Source of the DNA: Actinoalloteichus_B caeruleus
GTDB taxonomy: Bacteria > Actinomycetota > Actinomycetes > Mycobacteriales > Pseudonocardiaceae
Length of the DNA stretch: 64,000 nt
Assembly (NCBI RefSeq): GCF_000718005.1
Contig: NZ_JODV01000007.1
Direction: 5' to 3' (one strand)
In this document: positions 33,746 to 43,075 of the stretch, piece after piece
How the letters are laid out: each line of letters starts with the position of its first letter
Position numbering within the stretch: the stretch's first letter is position 1
Program-made: the position numbers and the translations under genes
Notes under the pieces: generated by a model
The model's database searches: none
Seen by the model: the letters and a program-made list of their open reading frames with translations, nothing else
Told to the model about the DNA's origin: nothing

Positions 33746-35170
33746 TCAACCGACCTGGGGCAGCACCTTGTCCCGGGCGGCGGCGTACCGTTCCCGCACC
33801 TGGGGAGCGGCGTCCTCCTCGTAACCGAGGGTGTCACCGATGGACCACTCCGGCGGCTCCGTGCCGCCCGAGAGCAGCCACGCGGCCTGCCGCGCCGCGC
33901 CGTCGGCCACGTACTCGCCGGGAGCGGGCACCACCACGGGACGTCCGAGCAGCGCCGAGGCGATGCGGCACACGGCCTCCGACCGCGCGCCCCCACCCAC
34001 CAGGAGGACCCGGTCACAGCGGACCCCCTGGGCGATGAGGGCGTCGAGCCCGTCGGCCAGGCCGCAGAGCATGCCCTCGATCGCGGCCCTGGCCAGGTGC
34101 GCGGCCGTGGAGGTGCGCAGGGTCAGGCCGTGCACCGAACCGGTGGCGTCCGGGCGGTCCGGGGTGCGCTCTCCCTCCAGGTAGGGGACGACGACGAGCC
34201 CGTCGCTGCCCGCCGGGGCGGACAGCGCGAGGCGCCCCAGTTCGTCCAGGGTGACCCCGAGGGTGCCGGCGACGGCGTCGAGCACCCGGGCGGCGTTGAG
34301 GGTGCAGACCAGGGGGAGGTGCCGACCGGTGGCGTCGGCGAACCCGGCGACGATGCCGCTGGGGTCGGCGACGGCGTTGTCGGCGACCGCGAACACGGTG
34401 CCGGAGGTGCCGATCGAGATGACGACGTCACCGGGGCGCGCGCCGACACCGAGACCGGCGGCCGCGTTGTCTCCAGCGCCGGCCCCCAGGGCCGCCCCGG
34501 TCGGCGTGCTGCCCGCCGTGTCCCTCGGCCCCAGCACCGCCGGCAGCACCGCGTCGTGCCCGAGGCCGAGGGTGAGCAGGTCGCGCCGGTACTCCCCGGT
34601 CGTGGCCGACCAGTACCCGGTACCGCTGGCGTCGCTGCGGTCGGTGGCGAGGGTCTCGATCCCGGCGGCGCCGGCCAGTTTCCAGGTGAGCCAGTCGTGG
34701 GGGAGCGCGACCGCCGCGGTCCGTTCGGCCGCCGCCGGCTCGTTGCGCGCCAACCAGCGCAGCTTCGTCACGGTGAAGGAGGAGACCGGGACCACCCCGA
34801 CCGCCTCGGCCCAGGCCCGGTCGCCGGCACCGTCCGCGCCCAGTTCGGCGCGGAGGTCGAGCGCGGCCTGACCGGAACGGGTGTCGTTCCAGAGCAGGGC
34901 GGGCCGGACGACCTCCCCCGCCTCGTCGAGGCACACCATGCCGTGCTGCTGGGCCCCCACCGAGAGCGCCTGGACGTCGTCCAGCCCTCCCGCCTGGTCC
35001 ACCGCCTCGCCTAAGGCCCCCCACCACAGGGCGGGGTCGATCTCCGTCCCGTCCGGGTGGCTCGCCCGCCCCTGCCGGACGAGCTCCCCGGTGTCGGCGT
35101 CCCGCACCACCACCTTGCAGGACTGGGTGGACGAGTCGATGCCGGCGACCAGCGTGCGCTGCTCGGTCAT
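33746..35170 (-). CDS. xylB: xylulokinase
   Basis: A 474-residue FGGY-family kinase that phosphorylates D-xylulose to enter the pentose phosphate pathway. It begins LVAGIDSSTQSCKVVVRD (phosphate loop). GAQQHGMVCLDEAGEV and LLWNDTRSGQAA are the xylulokinase-type sugar site, and PHDWLTWKL and DRSDASGTGYW with its catalytic Asp follow. GTSGTVFAVAD and LLVGGGARSEAVCRI form the ATP site in the second domain. The ATG overlaps the stop of the upstream dehydrogenase (ATGA). It is the last gene of the leftward xylose operon. Confidence 0.92.
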   Translation of the reverse strand: MTEQRTLVAGIDSSTQSCKVVVRDADTGELVRQGRASHPDGTEIDPALWWGALGEAVDQAGGLDDVQALSVGAQQHGMVCLDEAGEVVRPALLWNDTRSGQAALDLRAELGADGAGDRAWAEAVGVVPVSSFTVTKLRWLARNEPAAAERTAAVALPHDWLTWKLAGAAGIETLATDRSDASGTGYWSATTGEYRRDLLTLGLGHDAVLPAVLGPRDTAGSTPTGAALGAGAGDNAAAGLGVGARPGDVVISIGTSGTVFAVADNAVADPSGIVAGFADATGRHLPLVCTLNAARVLDAVAGTLGVTLDELGRLALSAPAGSDGLVVVPYLEGERTPDRPDATGSVHGLTLRTSTAAHLARAAIEGMLCGLADGLDALIAQGVRCDRVLLVGGGARSEAVCRIASALLGRPVVVPAPGEYVADGAARQAAWLLSGGTEPPEWSIGDTLGYEEDAAPQVRERYAAARDKVLPQVG

Positions 35171-36234
35171 GCCTGTTCTCCTGCTCGGTCGGAGGTGGTT
35201 GGTGCCGACGCCCGGGAGAGCCCTCCGGGGCTGACCACGGACTTGAGTGCGGTCGGGTCCCGGCGGGCGGAGAGGAGCGCGTCCTCCACGCCGTCGAGGT
35301 CGAACCGGCCGGTGACCAGGTCGTCGAGCTCGACGGCTCCCGAGGACGCGAGAGCGATCGCGGCGGGGTACGCGTGGGCGTACCGGAAGGTGCCGGTGAT
35401 CCACAGTTCCCTGGCCTGGATCAGGTCGAGCGGCAAGGTCACCGTGGCGCCCATCCCGACCAGGACGACGGTGCCGGCCGGTGCGGCGCGCCGCACCGAC
35501 CACTCGACCGCGCGGGCAGCCCCGCTGCACTCGAGCACCACCTCGGCGGGTGCCACGTCCGCGTCGGGTTCCTCCGCCACGTTCAGCACCTGGTGGGCGC
35601 CGAGGCGGGCGGCCACCCGCAGCCGGTGCTCGTTGACGTCGGTGACGGTCACCCGGCCGGCGCCCCTGGCCAGCGCGACCTGGGCGCACAGCAGTCCGAC
35701 GGGCCCGGCTCCGCTGACCAGGACGCTCTGCCCCGGCTCCACCCGGGCCTTGGCGGTGGCGTGGACGGCCACGGCCAGCGGCTCGATCAGGGCGGCGGCC
35801 TCGTCGGACAACCCGTCGGGCACCGGGTGGGCCCGACGGGCGTCGACGACCACGTACTCGGCGAAGGCGCCGTCCACCGGGGGCGTCGCGAAGAAGACCA
35901 CGTTGGGGCACAGGTTGTAGCGGCCCCGCGCGCACTGCTCGCAACGGTCGCAGGTGCTCTGCGGTTCCAGTGCCACCCGCTGGCCCACCTCCGGTCCGAG
36001 GACCTCCGGGCCGAGTCGGACCACGGTTCCGGAGGCCTCGTGGCCGAGGACCAGCGGCGAGTCGACGACGAAGTCCCCGATCCTGCCGTGTTCGTAGTAG
36101 TGGACGTCGGAACCGCAGACGCCGACGGCGGCGACCCGGACCAGGACCTGCCCCACTCCCGGTTCCGGTACCTCCCGCTCCTCGGTCCTGACATGACCGA
36201 CGCGGTCCAGGACGGCCACGCGCTGCCTGGTCAT
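35167..36234 (-). CDS. zinc-dependent polyol dehydrogenase (xylitol/sorbitol dehydrogenase-like)
   Basis: A 355-residue medium-chain dehydrogenase. The catalytic zinc site is visible as GVCGSDVHYYEHGRIGDF and GHEASG. The structural zinc site is CDRCEQCARGRYNLCPN, with four cysteines. The NAD site is VLVSGAGPVGLLCAQVALARG. These features match sorbitol/xylitol dehydrogenases that oxidise polyols to ketoses. Placed between xylA and xylB, it would bring xylitol or arabitol in as xylulose, the substrate of the next gene. The ATG at 36234 is preferred; a GTG two codons upstream is possible. Confidence 0.86.
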   Translation of the reverse strand: MTRQRVAVLDRVGHVRTEEREVPEPGVGQVLVRVAAVGVCGSDVHYYEHGRIGDFVVDSPLVLGHEASGTVVRLGPEVLGPEVGQRVALEPQSTCDRCEQCARGRYNLCPNVVFFATPPVDGAFAEYVVVDARRAHPVPDGLSDEAAALIEPLAVAVHATAKARVEPGQSVLVSGAGPVGLLCAQVALARGAGRVTVTDVNEHRLRVAARLGAHQVLNVAEEPDADVAPAEVVLECSGAARAVEWSVRRAAPAGTVVLVGMGATVTLPLDLIQARELWITGTFRYAHAYPAAIALASSGAVELDDLVTGRFDLDGVEDALLSARRDPTALKSVVSPGGLSRASAPTTSDRAGEQA

Positions 36235-36296
36235 CTTCACCCCCGTGCTCGGTGTGGCGCGCCCAGCCGGCCGCGCCACACCCAGGGCGTCTCGGG

Positions 36297-37469
36297 TCAG
36301 CCGCGAGCGCCGACCAGGTGCTCCAGCGCCAGCTGGGCCAGATCGACGTAACCGTAACCCCGGCGTGCCACGGCCTCCACGTCGAAGTCCTCGAACGCGG
36401 TGCGGTCGGCGCGGAAGGCGGCGACGGACTCGCCGGGCGCGAGGGTGGGCTGGGACAGCTCCGGCACCCGGGACGCCTCCAGGGCGGCCTGGACCTCGGG
36501 GTCGGCGCGGAAGGCGGCCGCCCGCTCCTTCAGCAGCAGGTAGGTGCGCATGTTCGCCGCGGCACTCGCCCACACGCCGTCGGTGTCCTCGGTGCGCAGC
36601 GGCTTGTAGTCGAAGTGCCGGGGTCCGTCGTACCCGCCGTGCTCGAGGAGGTCGACGAGGAAAAACGCCGAGAGCAGGTCACCATGCCCGAACACGAGGT
36701 CCTGGTCGTAGCGCGGTCCCTTCTGGCCGTTCAGGTCGATGTGGAAGAGCTTGCCCTGCCACAGCGCCTGGCCGATGCCGTGGACGAAGTTCAGGCCGGC
36801 CATCTGCTCGTGGCCGACCTCGGGGTTCACGCCGACGAGCTCGTGGTGCTCCAGGGTGGACACGAAGGACAGCACGTGCCCGATCGTGGGCAGCAGGATG
36901 TCCCCGCGCGGTTCGTTCGGCTTGGGTTCGATGGCGAACCGCAGGCCGTAGCCCTGGTCGATGGAGTACTGGGCGAGGGTGTCGACGCCCTCGCGGTAGC
37001 GGTCCAGCGCGGCGGCGACGTCCTTGGCGGCGTCGGTCTCGGAACCCTCACGGCCGCCCCAGAGCACGTAGGTGCTCGCCCCGAGTTCGGCGGCGAGGTC
37101 CATGTTGCGCATGACCTTCCGCAGCGCGAACCGGCGCACCGACCGGTCGTTGCTGGTCAGGGCGCCGTCCTTGAAGATCGGGTGCCCGAACAGGTTGGTG
37201 GTCACCATCGGGACGACCAGCCCGGTCTCCTCGAGGGCCTGCTTGAAGCGGCCGATGTGCCCGTCGCGGGCGGCGGCGTCGCTCCCGAAGGGGATGAGGT
37301 CGTCGTCGTGGAAGGTGATGCCCCAGGCGCCGAGTTCGGAGAGTCGGCGCACGGCCTCCGCCGGGTCGAGCGCGGCGCGGGTGGCGTCCCCGAACGGGTC
37401 GTTCGCCCGCCAGCCAACGGTCCACAGACCGAAGCTGAACCTGTCCTCGCGAGTCGGCTTGTCGGCCAC
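36297..37469 (-). CDS. xylA: xylose isomerase
   Basis: A 390-residue actinobacterial-type (short) xylose isomerase converting D-xylose to D-xylulose. RFSFGLWTVGW opens the barrel, and ITFHDDDLIPFG carries the catalytic His. YVLWGGREGSE, FAIEPKPNEPRGD (metal-binding Glu), VNPEVGHEQMAGLNF, HIDLNGQKGPRYDQDLVFG and HFDYKPLRTEDTDGVW supply the remaining metal ligands. The GTG at 37469 has GGAGG five bases upstream. It is the first gene of the leftward operon and lies divergent from a ROK regulator across a 209-base gap. Confidence 0.95.
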   Translation of the reverse strand: MADKPTREDRFSFGLWTVGWRANDPFGDATRAALDPAEAVRRLSELGAWGITFHDDDLIPFGSDAAARDGHIGRFKQALEETGLVVPMVTTNLFGHPIFKDGALTSNDRSVRRFALRKVMRNMDLAAELGASTYVLWGGREGSETDAAKDVAAALDRYREGVDTLAQYSIDQGYGLRFAIEPKPNEPRGDILLPTIGHVLSFVSTLEHHELVGVNPEVGHEQMAGLNFVHGIGQALWQGKLFHIDLNGQKGPRYDQDLVFGHGDLLSAFFLVDLLEHGGYDGPRHFDYKPLRTEDTDGVWASAAANMRTYLLLKERAAAFRADPEVQAALEASRVPELSQPTLAPGESVAAFRADRTAFEDFDVEAVARRGYGYVDLAQLALEHLVGARG

Positions 37470-37486
37470 GCTGCCTCCCGGTGCCC

Positions 37487-37510
37487 CAAATAGTTTGATG
37501 ACTGAATTTG
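37487..37510. promoter_or_regulatory. candidate xylose-operon operator
   Basis: An AT-rich island upstream of xylA with arms CAAAT and ATTTG 14 bases apart, in an otherwise GC-rich gap. It is placed where a divergent ROK (XylR-type) repressor would block xylA transcription. Symmetry is limited to five bases per arm. Confidence 0.4.
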
Positions 37511-37666
37511 TACGCGCGTGGTCCGGTCGGGTCAACCCTCCACCTGGCCGGCGCACGACCGGGGTGGTCCGGCCCGGCCCCGCGGGCGTCCCTGGCCAGG
37601 ACGTTCCCCTCAGGGCGCGGCGGCCAGGACCTCACCGCGCTCGTCCGCCTGGCACCGGCCGGAAAC

Positions 37667-37672
37667 TAGGGT
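37667..37672 (+). promoter_or_regulatory. -10 element of the ROK regulator (leaderless type)
   Basis: TAGGGT ends six bases before the GTG start, with no ribosome binding site in between. This is the same geometry as for trpF and the histidine kinase gene. Confidence 0.55.
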
Positions 37673-37678
37673 GGCCGG

Positions 37679-38899
37679 GTGAACCAGTCGGGCCCGGCCG
37701 GGCAGCACACGGTGCGCAGGCACAACTCGGCGTTGGTGCTCAACACCATCGCGACGGCCGACGGGCTGTCGAGAGCGTCCGTCGCGGCGCGTACCGGCCT
37801 CACCAAGGCCACCGTCTCCAGCCTCGTCGACCGGATGATCACGGCCGGCCTCGTGGTCGACGGCGGCCCCGAACACCGGGTCGGCCGGGGGCGGCGGGGG
37901 ACCGCGCTGTCGCTGTCCCCCACCGGGCCGCACGGGCTCGGCGTCGAGATCGGGGTGGACACCCTCTCCTGCGCGCTGGTCGACCTCACCGGACGCGTCC
38001 GCGTCAGCTGGACGCGGGACGTGGAACCTCGGGGACGGACCGTCGAGGAGGGCCTCTCCCAGGTGGCGGACCTCGTCGGGCTCGCCCAGGCGGAGGCGGC
38101 CCGGCTCGGGGTGTCGGTGGGCGGCGTGGGCGTGGCGGTCCCCGGCCTGGTGGAGTCCTCGACCGGCCTGCTGCGGAGCGCCCCCAACCTCGGCTGGCGC
38201 GACGTCCCGCTCCACACCGAGCTGCGCGCCCGCACGGGTGTGACCGACCGCCCCCTGCTCGTCGGGAACGAGGCGAACCTCGCCGGCCTCGCCGAACTCT
38301 GGTTCGGTGGCCGGGAGGACCGTCGCGACTTCGTGCACGTGTCCGGCGAGATCGGCATCGGGGCCGGTCTCGTGGTGTCGGGAGAGCTCTTCCCCGGCGT
38401 GCGGGGCTTCGGCGGCGAGATCGGCCACCTGTCGGTGGACCCGGCCGGCCCACCCTGTTCCTGCGGCGGCCGGGGCTGCCTCGAACGGCTCGCCGGCCGG
38501 GCGGCCGTGCTCGCCGCGGCCGGGGTTCCGGCCGAGCCCGAAGGCGGTGGAGGGGACGGGATGGCCGACCTGCTCGGGCGGCTGCGCGACCACGACACCG
38601 CCGCGCTGACGGCGGTGACCGACGCGGGACGCTGGCTCGGGATCGCGATGGCCGACGTGATCAACCTCGTGGACATCCCCACCGTCGTGCTCGGGGGTAC
38701 CTACGCCAGGCTCGAGCCCTGGTTGCGCTCGCCGCTGCTGGCCGAGCTGGACCGCAGGGTCGTGTCCTCCGGGTGGGCTCCGATCGCGGTGGAACCCTCG
38801 GTGCTGGGCAGCCGGGCCGCCGTCCAGGGGGCCGCCGGTTGGGTGGTGCGGGGAATCCTCGACGACCCGGAGCCCTTCCTCGTCGGACCGCCCACCTGA
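37679..38899 (+). CDS. xylR: ROK-family transcriptional regulator, probable xylose repressor
   Basis: A 406-residue ROK protein. The N-terminal winged helix-turn-helix (VRRHNSALVLNTIATADGLSRASVAARTGLTKATVSSLV, residues 12-50) binds DNA. The sugar-kinase-like domain begins GLGVEIGVDTLSCALVD. It contains GVGVAVPGLVE, GNEANLAGLAELWFGG, and FGGEIGHLSVDPAG with the zinc cluster CSCGGRGCLE. It lies divergent from xylA, the usual place for a XylR-type repressor that releases DNA when xylose binds. The mRNA is probably leaderless. Confidence 0.85.
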   Translation: MNQSGPAGQHTVRRHNSALVLNTIATADGLSRASVAARTGLTKATVSSLVDRMITAGLVVDGGPEHRVGRGRRGTALSLSPTGPHGLGVEIGVDTLSCALVDLTGRVRVSWTRDVEPRGRTVEEGLSQVADLVGLAQAEAARLGVSVGGVGVAVPGLVESSTGLLRSAPNLGWRDVPLHTELRARTGVTDRPLLVGNEANLAGLAELWFGGREDRRDFVHVSGEIGIGAGLVVSGELFPGVRGFGGEIGHLSVDPAGPPCSCGGRGCLERLAGRAAVLAAAGVPAEPEGGGGDGMADLLGRLRDHDTAALTAVTDAGRWLGIAMADVINLVDIPTVVLGGTYARLEPWLRSPLLAELDRRVVSSGWAPIAVEPSVLGSRAAVQGAAGWVVRGILDDPEPFLVGPPT

Positions 38900-38938
38900 G
38901 CCGGAACCCGGCCCCGGGGACGGAGGGCGTGGCCGGGA

Positions 38939-39982
38939 TCAGCGCCGACGGGTGGCGTCCCGGATCTCCCCCACCAGCTCCTCCACCACGTCCTCGAGCG
39001 CCACGATCCCCAGCGTCCGCCCGTCCGCGCCCCGCACGGCCGCGACGTGCGCGCGGTGCCGACGCATCAACCCCAACGCGCTCTCCAGCGTGTCCTCCGG
39101 CCGCACGCCGATCAGGGGCCGCACCCGCTCCGAGGGCACCGGCCGCTCCCGCCGCGCCGGGTCCTCCTCGAGGACGTCCTTCAGGTGCAGGTAGCCGACC
39201 GGTTCTCCCGCGTCGTCGACCACCGGGAACCGGGAGAAACCGGTGCGGGTCGCCGCCCGCTCGAGGTCGGCCGGTGTCACGGAGGTCGGTACCGCGTCCA
39301 GGTCGGCCAAGGGGAGCAGCACCGAGCGCACACTGCTCTCCGGCAGCGCCAGCGCACCCGTGAGCAGCCGGTACTCGTCCGCGTCCAGCAGTCCCTCCCG
39401 CCGGGACTCGGCGGCCAGCGCGGACACCTCCTCCCGGGTGAAGGCCGACGCCACCTCCTCCCTCGGTTCGACCCGCAGAAGCCGGAGCAGGCCGTTCGCC
39501 ACCGCGTTGAGCACCACGATCGCGGGTTTCAGGATGGTGACCAGCAGGTAGAGCGGCGGCCCCAGCACCAGGGCGGCGGGCACGGGGCCCGCGACCGCCA
39601 GGTTCTTCGGCACCATCTCCCCCAACACCATGTGCAGGTAGACGACCACCGCCATCGCGACCGCGAAGGCCACCGGGTGGACCAGCCCCGCCGGAACCCC
39701 CAACGCCTCGAACGGCCCCTCCAACAGCCGCGCGACCGCCGGCTCGGCCACCGCGCCCAGGCCGAGGGAGCACATCGTGATCCCCAGCTGCGCGCCGGCC
39801 ATCATCAACGACACCCGTTCCACGGCGCGCAGGGTGAGCCGGGCGACCCGGGAACCCGCCTGGACCCGCGGTTCCAACTGGGTGCGCCGCACCGAGATGA
39901 GGGCGAACTCCGCTCCGACGAAGAAGGCGTTGCCGGCAAGCAGCGCGACGGCCACGACCAGGGCGGTGAGCTCACCGGTCAC
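38939..39982 (-). CDS. CNNM/HlyC-CorC family membrane protein with CBS pair
   Basis: A 347-residue protein of the CNNM (DUF21) family. An N-terminal transmembrane domain of about 180 residues has the signatures GNAFFVGAEFALIS, GAQLGITMCSLGLG and VVYLHMVLGEMVPKNLA. A CBS-domain pair follows (VRSVLLPLADLDAVP, FSRFPVVDDAGEPVGYLHLKD, GIVALEDVVEELVGEI). There is no terminal CorC_HlyC transporter-associated domain, unlike the upstream partner. The family is linked to magnesium or cobalt handling. The GTG start is chosen at the beginning of the first helix (VTGELTALVVAV). It overlaps the upstream gene by 11 bases. Confidence 0.84.
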   Translation of the reverse strand: MTGELTALVVAVALLAGNAFFVGAEFALISVRRTQLEPRVQAGSRVARLTLRAVERVSLMMAGAQLGITMCSLGLGAVAEPAVARLLEGPFEALGVPAGLVHPVAFAVAMAVVVYLHMVLGEMVPKNLAVAGPVPAALVLGPPLYLLVTILKPAIVVLNAVANGLLRLLRVEPREEVASAFTREEVSALAAESRREGLLDADEYRLLTGALALPESSVRSVLLPLADLDAVPTSVTPADLERAATRTGFSRFPVVDDAGEPVGYLHLKDVLEEDPARRERPVPSERVRPLIGVRPEDTLESALGLMRRHRAHVAAVRGADGRTLGIVALEDVVEELVGEIRDATRRR

Positions 39983-41432
39983 GGTCCTCACCCCCTCGAT
40001 CCGCGCGGCCGCCCCGGCCGCGCGGGCCGGAGTCGCCCCGGCTCGTCCCACCCGGTGAACCCGACGCCGGGTCACCCGGCTCGGCATCCGGACCGGCGCG
40101 CCGGCCGGGCTCTCCCTCCGCCTCGTCCCGCACCAGGAGCTCCACCAGATCGACCCGGAGCGCGTCCCGACGCCGAACGGTGAGGACCACCTCCTGGCCC
40201 GGCAGCGCCAGCCTGGCCTCGTCACCGACCTCGGGGATGCGGCCCAGCAGGTGGCTCACCAGCCCGGCCACCGTGTCGTAGTCGGGGTGTTCGGGCAGCG
40301 CGGTCCCCGTGATCTCGGCGATCTCGTCCGGCCGGAGCAACCCGGAGAGCAGCCAGGCCCCCGAGGCGAGTCGGCGCGCCTGGGACACCGGCCGGTCGTG
40401 CTCGTCGCTGATGTCCCCGACGATCTCCTCGACCACGTCCTCCAAGGTGACCACGCCGGCGGTGCCACCGAACTCGTCGACGACCACCCCCAGTTGCAGC
40501 CCGTACCCCCGCAGCCGGACCAGCAACGGGTCGAGCGGCAGCGTCTCCGGCACCAGCAGGGCGTCGGAGACGACCGCCCGCACCTCGGTGGCGGCCCGGC
40601 GGTCGACGGGGACCGCGACCGCGTGCTTCAGGTGCACCACCCCCACCAGGTCGTCGAGGTCGTCGACGACCACCGGGAACCGGGAGTGGCCGGTGGCCCT
40701 GGCTCGGGAGACCACCTCGGACACCGGCGCGTCCGCCCGGACGAAGCGCACCCGCCCGCGCGGGGTCATCACGTCCCCCGCGGTGCGTTCGCCGAACTCG
40801 AGGGACCGGGTGACCAGGCGCGCCGTCCCCGAGTCGAGCGTGCCCTCCTCACCGGACCGCTGCACCAGTGACGCGAGTTCCTGGGCGGACCTCGCCGAGG
40901 CCAGCTCCTCCCGGGGCTCGACACCGACCGCCCGCAGCAGTGCGTTGGCGCTGCCGTTCAGCACCCGCAGCAGGGGGCGGGCGAGCGCGGTGAAACCACG
41001 TTGGGCACCGGCGACCGCCCGCGCGACCACGAGGGGCCTCGCGATCGCCCAGTTCTTGGGCAGCAATTCACCCAGCACCATCTGGAAGGCGGTGACCAGG
41101 ACGAACGCCAGGGTGAACGCCACGCCGGAGGCGGCGGCCCCCAGACCGACGGCGTCGAGCGGGCCGACCAGCAACGCGCCGAGGGAGGGCTCCGCGACGT
41201 ACCCGGCGACGAGACTGGTCACGGTGATGCCCAGCTGCGCGCCGGACAGCTGGGTCGAGAGCGTCCGCAGCGCGGCGAGGACCCCGGCGGAACGGGCGTC
41301 CCCGCGCTGGGCCCGCTCCTCGACGGTGGCGCGGTCGACCGTGACGAGGCTGAACTCGGCGGCGACGAACAACGCGTTCAGGCACACCAGCAGGACCACG
41401 ACGCCCAACAGCAACCACTCGGTCACAGACAA
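39972..41432 (-). CDS. CNNM/HlyC-CorC family membrane protein with CBS pair and CorC_HlyC domain
   Basis: A 486-residue CNNM-family protein with all three parts. The transmembrane domain has LNALFVAAEFSLVTVDR, GAQLGITVTSLVAGY and FQMVLGELLPKNWAIA. A CBS pair follows (GDVMTPRGRVRFV, HSRFPVVVDDLDDLVGVVHLK, GGTAGVVTLEDVVEEIVGDISDEHD). The C-terminal CorC_HlyC domain runs from about residue 345 (ASGAWLLSGLLRPDEI). The last 45 residues are Gly/Arg/Asp-rich. A role in magnesium or divalent metal homeostasis is expected for the family. The start is TTG at 41432 or a GTG two codons later. Tandem pairs of a long and a short member, as here, are common in actinobacteria and may form heteromers. Confidence 0.86.
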   Translation of the reverse strand: MSVTEWLLLGVVVLLVCLNALFVAAEFSLVTVDRATVEERAQRGDARSAGVLAALRTLSTQLSGAQLGITVTSLVAGYVAEPSLGALLVGPLDAVGLGAAASGVAFTLAFVLVTAFQMVLGELLPKNWAIARPLVVARAVAGAQRGFTALARPLLRVLNGSANALLRAVGVEPREELASARSAQELASLVQRSGEEGTLDSGTARLVTRSLEFGERTAGDVMTPRGRVRFVRADAPVSEVVSRARATGHSRFPVVVDDLDDLVGVVHLKHAVAVPVDRRAATEVRAVVSDALLVPETLPLDPLLVRLRGYGLQLGVVVDEFGGTAGVVTLEDVVEEIVGDISDEHDRPVSQARRLASGAWLLSGLLRPDEIAEITGTALPEHPDYDTVAGLVSHLLGRIPEVGDEARLALPGQEVVLTVRRRDALRVDLVELLVRDEAEGEPGRRAGPDAEPGDPASGSPGGTSRGDSGPRGRGGRADRGGEDRDR

Positions 41433-41566
41433 CCCCCGCGGATGATCGCCGACCGTGGATCGACGGTACCGCCTTGGTGCCCCACCGGCCGGAGGACCAA
41501 ACCCGCCGCCCCTCCCCCGAGATCAGGAGCGGGCACCACCAGGCCCCCCGACCACCTTCCCGGGGA

Positions 41567-42583
41567 TCAGGAGCGGGGACGGCCGGGGCGGGGCGCCCCG
41601 CCCACCGGCCCGCGCGGGTCGCGTGCCGCCAGGTCGGCGGACAGCTCGACCCGGGTGATCGGAACGCTGCGCCGCACGTCCGCCCCTGCGGCGTACCGCA
41701 TCACCTCGTGCCCGGTGTGCGGGCAGGCGGACACCCCGCTCACCTCGCGGTAGGCGTCACCGGTCCGGCGCGCCATCTCGCGCCAGAACGTCTCCGCCGT
41801 GTCGTACTGGCTGGTGGTCAACCAGCTGCACCCGGGCGCCAGCTCGCGGGCCGCCAGCACCATCCGCCTCCCCAGCCCGCGCCCACGGAACGCGTCGTCG
41901 ACGACCACGTTGCCGACGTACCCGAGCCGGCACTCCGCGCACACCTGGAAGAGCATCCAGCCGACGGCGGTCCGCCCCTGCCGCACCTCGATGCGTTGGA
42001 TCCCGGCCGGGCGGGCCGGCCGGCGGTGCACCAGCCTGAGCTGCTCGGCGCGGAGTCTCCGCAGCCAGTACACGGGGTTGAGCCGGCGCAACCCACGGCG
42101 CACCGCGCCGTGCCGGTGCCAGGAGCCCTGGACGTAGGGCTCCGTGGTGCCGAAGGGCGTCCCCGCCCCGGCTGGTCCGCGCTGTCGGCCGTCCACCGGC
42201 CCACGGGGCTCGATGGTGTCGAGTGCCTGTCCCACCAGGTCGGCCGCGACCCGGTACACCTGCCGGCGGTCGTCGTCGAGTTCCGTCGCGGTGTGGCCCT
42301 CCGAGCGACGACGGCAGACCTGCCGTGTCGCGGCCAGCCGTGACGGATCGCTGTCGACGCTGCGGACCAGGAGTCTCATGTAGAGGGCGAGTCGCTGCGG
42401 ACCACCGGCCGAGCGGGAGGAACCGCGCCTCGACGGGCCGCGCACCTGCGGGTCGAAGTCCTCCCGCACTCGGATGGCGTAGGCGTAGGTCCGGAGAACG
42501 TCTCGTTCCAGCCTCGCCGAATCCTCGGCCGTGCGTGGTCGCGGCACCCCGGCGCCTCGCGTCTCCACGCGATGGCCAGTCAT
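41567..42583 (-). CDS. GNAT-family acetyltransferase-like protein
   Basis: A 338-residue protein. The C-terminal part (about 190-300) is a GNAT fold. GRTAVGWMLFQVCAECRLGYVGNVVVDDAFRGRGLGRRMV contains the R/Q-x-x-G-x-G/A acetyl-CoA loop as RGRGLG. The N-terminal 170 residues are Arg-rich, helical and unrecognised. The substrate is unknown. The ATG at 42583 is used; an AT-richer stretch lies upstream. It is transcribed leftward and alone. Confidence 0.75.
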   Translation of the reverse strand: MTGHRVETRGAGVPRPRTAEDSARLERDVLRTYAYAIRVREDFDPQVRGPSRRGSSRSAGGPQRLALYMRLLVRSVDSDPSRLAATRQVCRRRSEGHTATELDDDRRQVYRVAADLVGQALDTIEPRGPVDGRQRGPAGAGTPFGTTEPYVQGSWHRHGAVRRGLRRLNPVYWLRRLRAEQLRLVHRRPARPAGIQRIEVRQGRTAVGWMLFQVCAECRLGYVGNVVVDDAFRGRGLGRRMVLAARELAPGCSWLTTSQYDTAETFWREMARRTGDAYREVSGVSACPHTGHEVMRYAAGADVRRSVPITRVELSADLAARDPRGPVGGAPRPGRPRS

Positions 42584-43075
42584 ACCAGAAGCCCTACCGA
42601 TAGCCCGTCACCCGTCGATCTCACCGCAGCGACCATGACCCATTATTGATACGGGACTCGATCGGGTAAAGCGAGGTATCCATCGAGTGTTGATGATTAC
42701 GTGGGGACAGTGAATCACTTCCAGGTCGACCCGATCTCGTTCGGTGCTCGGCTCTCCCCCGTCCACCGGTGACCGTTCCTCGCACGCCGCCACGCACCGC
42801 CCGGGACGAGGGACCACTCACTTCGACCCCGGCCGCCGACCGCGTTGGGGGTGGTCGGGGCCGACCGCATGCCGCCGGGAGTCCGGGTGGGGGATCCACC
42901 GGCACCTGCCCGGACGTCGCACCTCAGATGTCGGGGACGCCCTGCCCCACGCCCCGGCCCTCAGAGCACCCGGCGGCCCCACCGGGTGCACCGCGCGGCG
43001 CGGGAACGGGATCCGCCCGCCTCCGCCGGGGGCGGCGCGGGGCCGGCAGGCGCACGGCGCGGCTCCGGCGGGCGG
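42584..43075. other. intergenic region upstream of the GNAT gene
   Basis: About 490 bases. The stretch 42640-42720 is AT-richer (ATTATTGATACGG, TGATGATTACG) and probably holds the leftward promoter of the GNAT gene. No gene or clear repeat is seen in the remainder. Confidence 0.4.
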
